Below are positions 22,675-28,155 of a stretch of 37,791 bases of DNA, in pieces. The DNA is from a virus. Location: positions 1 to 37,791 of the IMG/VR virus record IMGVR_UViG_3300022927_000051, one strand, 5' to 3'. A model generated the notes under the pieces. The model did no database searches and had not been told where the DNA came from. It saw only the letters and a list, made by a program, of their open reading frames with translations. The translations under genes were made by a program, and so were the position numbers. How positions within the stretch are numbered: the first letter of the stretch is position 1; each line of letters opens with the position of its first letter.

Positions 22675-23113
22675 GATCGTCCTCCATGAAAACTTCTACA
22701 CCGCTTTTAATTAAAAAATTTAGACCACTTCCTTTTCTTGCTTCATATCTGTTCTTCACATACAATGTTTTGATGCCGCTTTGGTATATCAATTTAGCGC
22801 AGTCAATACATGGCGTATGAGTACAGAACATTGTAGCGCCCTCACAACTCTCAGGACTTTGTGCTACTTTTGCAATTGCGTTTGTCTCAGCATGAAGTAC
22901 TTCTGGCTTACTCTTAAACTCTCGACCACCATCTTCATAGAGGTATTCTTCTTCGCATTCATTGGTCCATCCACTAGGCATTCCATTATAACCAATGCTA
23001 ATAATGCGATTATTTTTCACAATAATACTGCCGACTTGTAAACGTTTTGCCGTACTCAGTTGCGCGAATCGCTCGGCAACATCCATGAACGCTTCAACAA
23101 ACTTACGTTTCAT
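22667..23113 (-). CDS. cd: dCMP deaminase
   Basis: A 148-residue zinc enzyme that converts dCMP to dUMP, supplying the substrate for ThyX. The zinc ligands and catalytic glutamate are HAE at 74-76 and PCIDC at 101-105. The N-terminal STAKRLQVGSIIVKN is the family's usual first strand. The insertion with additional cysteines (around 53 and 90) resembles the second zinc/allosteric region of T4 Cd. The start overlaps the 87-residue gene by ATGA. Shorter than T4 Cd (193), so some regulatory parts may be reduced. Confidence 0.93.
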   Translation of the reverse strand: MKRKFVEAFMDVAERFAQLSTAKRLQVGSIIVKNNRIISIGYNGMPSGWTNECEEEYLYEDGGREFKSKPEVLHAETNAIAKVAQSPESCEGATMFCTHTPCIDCAKLIYQSGIKTLYVKNRYEARKGSGLNFLIKSGVEVFMEDDHE

Positions 23114-23373
23114 TCTTTCATTGCCTCGTATCTTTGTCTTGCGTACTCTGCCGCTTCAGCCATCGCATTCACAAATTCTTCCGCGTCTGGTTGATTTCTT
23201 TTGAGGATCAAATCGCCGACACAATGTGCTTGAAGTTCTTTATCGATCAACTCTTCATATGTCTCTACAATCTCTACACATGGTTCACATGCATCACCAA
23301 TGAATACTGTAGTCGTTGCGCCTTTAGCATCTAACCAAGTACCAGCATCGACATCTAATTTGAACTCACTCAT
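23110..23373 (-). CDS. Hypothetical 87-residue protein
   Basis: An N-terminal strand-rich part with a CEPC pair (FIGDACEPCVEIVETYEEL) and a helical C-terminus (EFVNAMAEAAEYARQRYEAM). The single CxxC could be redox-active or bind metal with a partner, but this is not a thioredoxin fold by eye. Coupled by ATGA overlaps to dCMP deaminase and the AbrB-like gene. Confidence 0.65.
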   Translation of the reverse strand: MSEFKLDVDAGTWLDAKGATTTVFIGDACEPCVEIVETYEELIDKELQAHCVGDLILKRNQPDAEEFVNAMAEAAEYARQRYEAMKE

Positions 23374-23540
23374 TGCGCATATCTCCTAAAATCAAATTTA
23401 CGAATTGTAATTGTACCGTCTTCATTATCTATCCATTCTAACTCATCACCGATGTCGATGTCAAGTTCTTCCATAATCTCATCAGGCAAAGGCAAGATCA
23501 GTTCGCCTGTCAACGGGTCTTCTTCAAGTTTCACTATCAT
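23370..23540 (-). CDS. AbrB/MazE-like swapped-hairpin protein, 56 residues
   Basis: The pattern LILPLPDEIMEELDIDIGD, then LEWIDNEDGTITIRK, is the SpoVT/AbrB fold as seen in MazE antitoxins and in many marine phages. It could bind DNA as a dimer or act as an antitoxin, but no toxin gene is adjacent. The ATG at 23540 is chosen (AGGTGG 4 bases upstream) over an upstream TTG. It overlaps the end of the 55-residue gene out of frame by 17 bases. Confidence 0.72.
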   Translation of the reverse strand: MIVKLEEDPLTGELILPLPDEIMEELDIDIGDELEWIDNEDGTITIRKFDFRRYAQ

Positions 23541-23691
23541 AATTCCACCTGTGACCGTTGTCGGAACATTCTTTAACAATCAACTTTGCGAATCTTTCAA
23601 TCGCCTCTTTAGCATAATCGTCAAGTTCGTCCCAGCATCCCTGTGCGGTCAAACCTGATTCATACAGGCAGTGTTCAATAAGTTCATTCAC
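23524..23691 (-). CDS. Small helical protein with GTG start, 55 residues
   Basis: Begins VNELIEHCLYESGL (GTG at 23691 read as Met), with a GTGA overlap to the upstream stop. The core ERFAKLIVKECSDNG is a pattern I recognise from numerous small phage proteins (ERFAxLIVxEC). No function is known to me. Confidence 0.62.
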   Translation of the reverse strand: MNELIEHCLYESGLTAQGCWDELDDYAKEAIERFAKLIVKECSDNGHRWNYDSET

Positions 23692-24020
23692 CACTTAATC
23701 TCCATCCAATTCGTGTCTTCAGGCATCAGTGTAATCTGCCCTTCGAATGCTTCATTCTCTTTGAGTTGATTATACACTCCACTGTTTGCCATAGTCAAGC
23801 GGTAAGCACCTTTGCGACAAACATAGCAACTACCGCTTGAACCATAAAACTCCCAAGACTTATTTTCTTCAACAACACGAGTAATACCACTGTTCATTCG
23901 CCAGCGGTCACCCTCAAGATAACCGCCTGACCAACCAGCAAGCACTTTGTAGAATCCACGATCATACTTGCCTTCTTTGATTTTCAGTACAACCCAACTG
24001 TCGGGATAATAGTCACTCAT
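23688..24020 (-). CDS. Conserved marine-phage protein, 110 residues
   Basis: Landmarks are WVVLKIKEGKYDRGFYKVLAGW, SGGYLEGDRWRMNSGI and FYGSSGSCYVCRKGAY; I recognise the combination from unannotated T4-like cyanophage-type genes. Probably a small beta-rich protein. The ATG at 24020 shares its A with the upstream TGA; a GTG at 24023 is the alternative. Unknown function. Confidence 0.7.
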   Translation of the reverse strand: MSDYYPDSWVVLKIKEGKYDRGFYKVLAGWSGGYLEGDRWRMNSGITRVVEENKSWEFYGSSGSCYVCRKGAYRLTMANSGVYNQLKENEAFEGQITLMPEDTNWMEIKW

Positions 24021-24307
24021 CACTCAACCTCAACAATAAAGCCTTCATCAGTCGAGCGAATTCGTGTCACAGTCAAAGGTTCTTGTTTTTCAGCACCTTT
24101 GATTTCATCCCAGTAGATTCCACTACCAACTCCAACATAAGGACCACCACTCGGATCAAACATGCCAAGGTCATTCGGATCAAGTCCTTCTTGAAATGGT
24201 TTACCGCCGATACGACAGTGGTCCATCGACTTGCCTTCCATTACAAACCGATATTCTTTCTCACCGATCTGTTGCCAATAATATTCATCACCGTATCTAT
24301 TTCTCAT
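24020..24307 (-). CDS. Hypothetical 95-residue protein
   Basis: A soluble glycine-rich protein: MRNRYGDEYYWQQIG, then MFDPSGGPYVGVGSGIYW and a C-terminal TRIRSTDEGFIVEVE. The ATG at 24307 is chosen rather than a longer frame that would run deep into the upstream gene; it overlaps that gene by 11 bases. I have no family for it. Confidence 0.62.
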   Translation of the reverse strand: MRNRYGDEYYWQQIGEKEYRFVMEGKSMDHCRIGGKPFQEGLDPNDLGMFDPSGGPYVGVGSGIYWDEIKGAEKQEPLTVTRIRSTDEGFIVEVE

Positions 24308-24500
24308 TTTTCCAGTTTCCAAAAATATCAGGACATTGTTCAGCGGCTTCATCCATATAGTACGCAGACGGATAATGTTTAAGCAATCGCCGCGCTTCTT
24401 CACGAACAGCCTTAGGCACTCGTGGTATATCTCTGCACAAACCGCGTAGAAATTCTTCAGTCTGAATCACTGCGCGTCTGCGTTCGTACGGCATCGTCAT
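24297..24500 (-). CDS. BPSL0761-like small protein, 67 residues
   Basis: Begins MTMPYERRRAVIQTEEFL and contains RLLKHYPSAYYMDEAAE, the two signatures I recognise for the BPSL0761 family of small proteobacterial proteins. The function is unknown and members occur in chromosomes and mobile elements. The ATG at 24500 has AGGAG 10 bases upstream and lies about 45 bases after a near-consensus sigma70 promoter. The proteobacterial distribution hints that the host is a proteobacterium. Confidence 0.72.
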   Translation of the reverse strand: MTMPYERRRAVIQTEEFLRGLCRDIPRVPKAVREEARRLLKHYPSAYYMDEAAEQCPDIFGNWKNEK

Positions 24501-24606
24501 GCTTCGTTCTCCTATATTCATCTCTGTCGATTTGCAACAGTATAATACCAATTGTAATGAATAACCAAAAGATTGTCAATAAAAAGATGAAAATATTATT
24601 CAGCAT
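24457..24606 (-). CDS. Possible 49-residue membrane peptide overlapping a promoter
   Basis: A frame starting MLNNIFIFLLTIFWLFITIG with an AAGGA Shine-Dalgarno 10 bases upstream encodes one strong membrane helix and a charged tail. However, it spans the sigma70 promoter at 24551-24579 and overlaps the following gene by 44 bases in another frame. It may be a real micro-protein or a by-product of T-rich promoter sequence. Confidence 0.4.
   Translation of the reverse strand: MLNNIFIFLLTIFWLFITIGIILLQIDRDEYRRTKHDDAVRTQTRSDSD
24551..24579 (-). promoter_or_regulatory. Sigma70-type promoter (TTGACA-N17-TACAAT)
   Basis: The minus strand has exact TTGACA, a 17-base spacer and TACAAT. It is placed to transcribe the BPSL0761-like gene and the coupled genes after it (24500 down to dCMP deaminase). 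Confidence 0.75.
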
Positions 24607-24618
24607 ATCTTTTTTCCT

Positions 24619-24626
24619 TATAAATA
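24619..24626 (+). promoter_or_regulatory. Plus-strand late promoter box (TATAAATA)
   Basis: TATAAATA on the plus strand ends 6 bases before the ATG of the lipoprotein gene. With normal late-promoter spacing, transcription would begin at or next to that ATG. Confidence 0.5.
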
Positions 24627-24632
24627 AAATGT

Positions 24633-24815
24633 ATGAAAATACTGTTAATAGTTTTCATTATTTTCTTGGTCGGTTGTTCAAGTATCGACATTGAACACGA
24701 GAAAGGCGAATTGCCTAAAGTGAAGATAGTAGGTGCAGAAGAATACTGCACCGAGAAGTTAAAGGCTCGCGTGAGAGCGGACGAGTTCATCATCACTTGC
24801 ACCATAAGACTCTAA
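24633..24815 (+). CDS. Small lipoprotein on the opposite strand, 60 residues
   Basis: A lipoprotein precursor: the hydrophobic leader MKILLIVFIIFLVGC ends in a lipobox LVGC with cysteine at residue 15, followed by 45 mostly charged residues containing two further cysteines. It is one of only two plus-strand genes here. It is convergent with, and overlaps by 4 bases, the 53-residue minus gene. A late-promoter box abuts the start and no Shine-Dalgarno is evident. Exported late lipoprotein; a lysis or exclusion role is possible but unproven. Confidence 0.62.
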   Translation: MKILLIVFIIFLVGCSSIDIEHEKGELPKVKIVGAEEYCTEKLKARVRADEFIITCTIRL

Positions 24816-24973
24816 GAGACATCTTTCTCTTCGATGTCCCACTCGCGATCTGGAAACTCATTCTCAAGTTCTTTCATCAGATTACGAGCCTGTTCGAAGT
24901 AATTTGCGGACCAAGTATAAGGCGATTCAGTCTGACCCTTATAAGTTACCAACCAAATAGTTGCGTCTCTCAT
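24812..24973 (-). CDS. Hypothetical 53-residue protein
   Basis: Begins MRDATIWLVTYKGQTESP and contains YFEQARNLMKELENEFPD, giving a small alpha/beta protein. It is coupled by ATGA overlap to the preceding 169-residue gene. This kind of short WLVTYKG protein occurs in other phages; its function is unknown. Confidence 0.65.
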   Translation of the reverse strand: MRDATIWLVTYKGQTESPYTWSANYFEQARNLMKELENEFPDREWDIEEKDVS

Positions 24974-25479
24974 GCGTAGTCCTCTTCCTCATCGTAACAA
25001 TTTTCCTCATCATATCGCTCACAGTCATAACACTGCCAGCCGCGGTCGGTTTCATCGCCACAAGTCTCGCAGAAGTTCTGGAACTCTTCTTCGTAATCGA
25101 ACATATCTTCCTTGTTCTCAATCGTGAGCAACACAGGATTGTTGACAATCATCGCCATTGTCTGGTCGATCATTCGCTCGATAGCGTAGTGAAAAACATC
25201 ACCGTTATAGTTGCCATTGTAAATACGACCGCGAGTGTACTCATAGATCGTGTCATAGACATCATCATCAATGGCAGAATGATGCTTTAGGAAGTTCAGC
25301 GCACCAGACGTATTGTTGCCCATGCCATTGTTGTAGAAGTCATAACCGAGACGACTCGCGGAACGCACCAACTCACCAGCAAGTGTGTCACAGTTGCCGC
25401 TTACAGGCACCAGATCGTCCATCATCTGATTGTACTGCTCTTGATACTTGCCAGTCTGATTCCAATAAGTATTTTCCAT
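24970..25479 (-). CDS. Conserved protein with C-terminal zinc ribbon, 169 residues
   Basis: The N-terminal half (YNQMMDDLVPVSGNCDTLAG, then ASRLGYDFYNNGMGNN) resembles proteins found on plasmids and phages that I cannot name functionally. The C-terminus has two cysteine pairs, CETC and CYDC, forming a zinc ribbon, and a very acidic end. It is coupled on both sides (TAATG at 25479, ATGA at 24970). Confidence 0.68.
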   Translation of the reverse strand: MENTYWNQTGKYQEQYNQMMDDLVPVSGNCDTLAGELVRSASRLGYDFYNNGMGNNTSGALNFLKHHSAIDDDVYDTIYEYTRGRIYNGNYNGDVFHYAIERMIDQTMAMIVNNPVLLTIENKEDMFDYEEEFQNFCETCGDETDRGWQCYDCERYDEENCYDEEEDYA

Positions 25480-25658
25480 TATGCAATTTCTCCAAACATC
25501 AATTCATCTTTCGCGTCAAGCAGGTCCATCTTCAACTCTGCCAGCAGACCAAAAACACTCTGATCTACAGCAGACGGATTTACCGACAACACGCTGTTAA
25601 TACAAGATTCTGCAATCTGAATTGCCTTCATCTTTTCTTCAATTTTTTCGATAGTCAT
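25479..25658 (-). CDS. Hypothetical 59-residue helical protein
   Basis: Starts MTIEKIEEKMKAIQIAES; all-helical, with the Shine-Dalgarno GGAGGTGG 4 bases before the ATG at 25658. The frame extends further upstream, but that part lies inside the previous gene. TAATG coupling occurs on both sides. No family recognised. Confidence 0.62.
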   Translation of the reverse strand: MTIEKIEEKMKAIQIAESCINSVLSVNPSAVDQSVFGLLAELKMDLLDAKDELMFGEIA

Positions 25659-26197
25659 TACGCCACCTCCATTTGATGAAGCTGCCTCATTAAATGAAAC
25701 TCCGCAGGTGCATACTTTTCTAACCACGCGCTGAGGTCTTTGAAGAGGACCACATCGCCATTCACCATCTCATAAGAAACACCGTGGTGTACGTTCTCGC
25801 CGTTGTTCAATACGTCATACGCATCGAACTGCTTCACAATTTCCTTGCGCATATAACCGAACTCGGTGTTGAGAGTGGTGCGAGTGAAAGACACACGGTC
25901 GTCCTTGACCGTGCCATAGTACGGTGCATCCCACTCAGCACAGTGGTCAGCGACATTGAAGTCGATATCATCGACCACGGTCTCACCAACGGAGTACTCT
26001 TGGAAGTACTCGCTCTTGCTGGTGCAAGCAGACTCAACACGCGCCCACCACTCGCGTGACATGTTCTCCTCGATAGTGATATCGAAGATGTAGGTGTTGC
26101 CACCCTTGGGTTTCCAGTACTGCGGGCACTCGCCCTTACCGTCCCAGTCGTGGGCACCGTAGTTTTCGAGGTGTTGGGTTTGGATGATTGCTTTCAT
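25658..26197 (-). CDS. Conserved marine-phage protein, 179 residues
   Basis: The N-terminus MKAIIQTQHLENYGAHDWDG followed by GECPQYWKPKGG is a signature I recognise from many marine phage genomes without known function. It is an alpha/beta protein with no clear catalytic motif. It is the first gene behind a sigma70 promoter and a structured leader of about 88 bases, so it heads a five-gene operon of accessory proteins. The Shine-Dalgarno is TGAGGAATATATT. Confidence 0.72.
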   Translation of the reverse strand: MKAIIQTQHLENYGAHDWDGKGECPQYWKPKGGNTYIFDITIEENMSREWWARVESACTSKSEYFQEYSVGETVVDDIDFNVADHCAEWDAPYYGTVKDDRVSFTRTTLNTEFGYMRKEIVKQFDAYDVLNNGENVHHGVSYEMVNGDVVLFKDLSAWLEKYAPAEFHLMRQLHQMEVA

Positions 26198-26225
26198 AAT
26201 ATATTCCTCAAAAGAAAAAGGGGAA

Positions 26226-26277
26226 GAGAGGAGCAGTGGACTCGGAGTCCCTAGCGAAGAATCGCGCCAGACCTCTC
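26226..26277 (-). ncRNA. Structured 5' leader (three-way junction candidate)
   Basis: In the untranslated leader of the 179-residue gene, an outer 6-bp stem (GAGAGG with CCTCTC) encloses two hairpins. These are GCGA-TTCT-TCGC and GGACT-CCG-AGTCC on the minus strand. The nested pairing is compact and GC-rich in an AT-rich region. It could be a cis-regulatory RNA or an mRNA-stabilising end. No known riboswitch class is recognised. Confidence 0.45.
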
Positions 26278-26291
26278 AACTCAACAAACAA

Positions 26292-26310
26292 ATTATCTCA
26301 CAGGTAGCCA
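26292..26310 (-). repeat. 19-bp promoter repeat, copy 1
   Basis: The plus-strand sequence attatctcacaggtagcca is identical to that at 27002-27020. It covers the -10 box and adjoining spacer of two separate promoters, suggesting shared regulation or a promoter duplication. Confidence 0.8.
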
Positions 26311-26320
26311 AGGAAGTCAA
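26292..26320 (-). promoter_or_regulatory. Sigma70-type promoter with extended -10 (TTGACT-N17-GATAAT)
   Basis: The minus strand has TTGACT, a 17-base spacer and GATAAT preceded by TGA (extended -10). The spacer contains GGCTACCTGTGA, shared with the promoter at 27002-27030. It drives the 25658-26197 operon. Confidence 0.78.
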
Positions 26321-26338
26321 ACTTTTTTTCAACAAAAT

Positions 26339-26458
26339 TTAGAATATTTTGTTATAAGATTTGTGTTTGTTATAACCACGCTTTGCCGCCTTTTTACGGT
26401 CGACCATGACCACTGCCTTGTTAAAGCGGCGAGCATTCTTAGCAACTGGATTTTTCAT
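26339..26458 (-). CDS. Small basic peptide, 39 residues
   Basis: MKNPVAKNARRFNKAVVMVD followed by RKKAAKRGYNKHKSY: a strongly basic peptide with a leading MKNPVAKN motif that I recognise from short unannotated genes of cyanophage-type genomes. GGAG lies 6 bases before the ATG at 26458. It could bind nucleic acid. The frame continues upstream without support. Confidence 0.65.
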   Translation of the reverse strand: MKNPVAKNARRFNKAVVMVDRKKAAKRGYNKHKSYNKIF

Positions 26459-26540
26459 AACAAACTCCGAATAAAAAACAGTGAGTGGTGCAACATAGCA
26501 ATCGGTAGCAATTTTCGAACGCACACACTCACCAAAGAAC

Positions 26541-26966
26541 TCAGGCCTCCAAGACGTAGGGCTTGTTCCACTTACCAGCATCAATGTCAAGGTAGTGCGA
26601 ACAGTGGAAGTAGTCAGTCATGGCATCAGACTCATCGAAGAACTGGTCGCCTTTCATGGCCGCTACCAACTCTTTGTAGAAGTTACCGATCTCGATATCA
26701 CCAGTCTCTTCAGCCCACTTGTCAGCCCAGAAGTGGTTTACTTGAAGATAGTCACCGACTGGGTAAGACTCTTCACCACGGCGAGCCGCCAACTGGTCAT
26801 TGTGTCGCTGGGCAGACCCGATCAGGTCGAGCTTGCCGCTCTTCAGAGTCACGACCAGTGACATGTGATGACGAACAGCGATAGTGCCTTTCACGCCGTA
26901 CTTTTTCAGTACCGCTTTGATACCAGGAGCAAGTCGCTTTTTGTCTTCTTGTGATACGTAAGCCAT
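26541..26966 (-). CDS. Conserved marine-phage protein, 141 residues
   Basis: Begins MAYVSQEDKKRLAPGIKAVL and contains KYGVKGTIAVRHHMSLVVTL, a pattern seen in many marine T4-like phages with no known function. The ATG at 26966 is preferred over the TTG at 26972. GAGAGAGA precedes it. It is expressed from the promoter at 27002-27030, probably together with the 39-residue basic peptide. Confidence 0.72.
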   Translation of the reverse strand: MAYVSQEDKKRLAPGIKAVLKKYGVKGTIAVRHHMSLVVTLKSGKLDLIGSAQRHNDQLAARRGEESYPVGDYLQVNHFWADKWAEETGDIEIGNFYKELVAAMKGDQFFDESDAMTDYFHCSHYLDIDAGKWNKPYVLEA

Positions 26967-27001
26967 AATCAAATCTCTCTCTCAATCAACGTTACAGGAG
27001 T

Positions 27002-27020
27002 ATTATCTCACAGGTAGCCA
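27002..27020 (-). repeat. 19-bp promoter repeat, copy 2
   Basis: Identical to 26292-26310 (attatctcacaggtagcca on the plus strand), again positioned as the -10 box plus adjoining spacer. Confidence 0.8.
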
Positions 27021-27030
27021 TAGAAAACAA
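27002..27030 (-). promoter_or_regulatory. Promoter with extended -10 and weak -35
   Basis: GATAAT with an upstream TGA and the shared GGCTACCTGTGA spacer. The -35 position holds only TTGTTT. It lies about 40 bases before the 141-residue gene. The extended -10 probably compensates for the weak -35. Confidence 0.6.
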
Positions 27031-27115
27031 TGCAATATTCACACTTTCTGAGAACAGTTTTTCATAAGAAATCACGGGCAAATAACAAAAAGAAATAAGT
27101 AATGAAATCAATGAC

Positions 27116-27319
27116 TTACATGTCTCGCAGAATCGCGGCGAATTCGTCGGCCTGAGCTTCTATAGGATCACAGTGGGCAACTACTTCACGCAACACTGCC
27201 TGCGCTCCAATGACTTCCTGGTAGCTCACATCATGCTTTGCCTCTGCCCAGTCAACATAGCTCATCGCCAAGTCATAAACTTCTAACGCTTCGGCGGCTT
27301 CTTTATAACCAATTTTCAT
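27116..27319 (-). CDS. Hypothetical 67-residue helical protein
   Basis: MKIGYKEAAEALEVYDLAMS, then a long amphipathic helix and acidic end. The ATG at 27319 is chosen for the GAGGTG Shine-Dalgarno 7 bases upstream. A sigma70 promoter directly precedes it. No family recognised. Confidence 0.65.
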   Translation of the reverse strand: MKIGYKEAAEALEVYDLAMSYVDWAEAKHDVSYQEVIGAQAVLREVVAHCDPIEAQADEFAAILRDM

Positions 27320-27354
27320 AACAGAACACCTCAATCTCACCAACAACATAGAGA

Positions 27355-27383
27355 ATTATCGCTGGTTTTGAGGTGCCTGTCAA
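27355..27383 (-). promoter_or_regulatory. Sigma70-type promoter (TTGACA-N17-GATAAT)
   Basis: The minus strand has exact TTGACA, a 17-base spacer and GATAAT about 35 bases before the 67-residue gene. Confidence 0.8.
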
Positions 27384-27405
27384 GCGTTTTTTGATTTATT
27401 TTTTA

Positions 27406-27708
27406 TTAAAAATTAACGTTTTTGAGTTCTGCGAACCACACCTGTTCGTTCGGATTTAGAGGCAATCTAGCGTACTCTCGTGCCTCTTTTTCATAGGGAT
27501 GATTGTTGTAGCCGTGACGAATGTACAGCAGGACGTATGTAAAATAAAACTTGAGTATGCCCATCCTTCTAATCTGATAGCAATGCATTAACTCGTGTTT
27601 GAATAGTTGATCAGTCGGATATCTCATTCTAAAAAATATGAAAGGGTAGACGACCATGCCGCCCGCCCAAAACATCCACCAACAATGTCTAAGTATCCGA
27701 AACTTCAT
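27406..27708 (-). CDS. Putative small zinc metallopeptidase (HExxH), 100 residues
   Basis: The zincin motif HELMH occurs in FKHELMHCYQIRRMG, followed about 30 residues later by HPYEKEAREYA, whose glutamates could supply the third zinc ligand. An N-terminal hydrophobic segment (CWWMFWAGGMVVYPFIFF) suggests membrane association. The ATG at 27708 is chosen because AAGGAG lies 7 bases upstream. It may process an envelope or phage protein, but the short length means the activity could be lost. It is the last gene of the helicase operon. Confidence 0.65.
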   Translation of the reverse strand: MKFRILRHCWWMFWAGGMVVYPFIFFRMRYPTDQLFKHELMHCYQIRRMGILKFYFTYVLLYIRHGYNNHPYEKEAREYARLPLNPNEQVWFAELKNVNF

Positions 27709-27985
27709 TTGAATGCTCCTTGTCATGAATGAACAATTGAAACAGCGTGTAGTGCATAACCTTGATCAGGTCTTTTCTCCACTCTTCTGGTGTCTCGCCC
27801 TTCTTGCCATATCGATCATGATACTTCTCAATATTGCCGAGACAGAAGCCAGTACCATGTCCTTTTGCGATGATTGAATCCATCGTTTGTTTGCCAGCAT
27901 TGACATAGTGTTGTTTATATGTCGAATCGATATATTGCTTGAACTCTTCAATCAGCTTGTCTTCATTAAATCTATATTCAATCAT
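27689..27985 (-). CDS. DUF3310-like protein, 98 residues
   Basis: The core GTGFCLGNIEKYHDRYGKKG followed by RKDLIKVMHYTLFQL matches the DUF3310 pattern (a GN..KY.xRxGxK segment with a later DLxKxxxY), widespread in phages and sometimes suggested to be nucleotide-related. It overlaps both neighbours (8 and 20 bases). The precise role is unknown. Confidence 0.68.
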   Translation of the reverse strand: MIEYRFNEDKLIEEFKQYIDSTYKQHYVNAGKQTMDSIIAKGHGTGFCLGNIEKYHDRYGKKGETPEEWRKDLIKVMHYTLFQLFIHDKEHSNEVSDT

Positions 27986-28154
27986 TCACAATTTCCTCAA
28001 TCTCAATAATCGTTGTCTTAATGATGTCTTCGTAATGTTCGTTTTCAAGTTTTACGACAATTCTTTCAGACTCAGGATTATCATGTAATATTGTACCTTG
28101 AACTTCATATATTACATCATCTCTTTTCCAATGTTTGTATCTTATTCTATGCAT
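27978..28154 (-). CDS. Hypothetical 58-residue beta-rich protein
   Basis: MHRIRYKHWKRDDVIYEVQG, then alternating strands ending EIEEIVND: probably a small beta barrel. It starts 1 base after the helicase stop, with GGAAG upstream. No family recognised, although the position beside the helicase suggests a link to replication. Confidence 0.6.
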   Translation of the reverse strand: MHRIRYKHWKRDDVIYEVQGTILHDNPESERIVVKLENEHYEDIIKTTIIEIEEIVND

Positions 28155-28155
28155 G

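Noticed and set aside
25834-26157. Overlapping minus-strand frame of about 107 residues within the 179-residue gene
   Set aside because: Ser/Arg-rich product with no ribosome site, lying entirely within a better-supported conserved gene.
26226-26277. tRNA-like set of nested stems
   Set aside because: The enclosed length (about 52 bases) is too short for a tRNA, and there is no anticodon arm or T-loop consensus. Reported instead as a structured leader.
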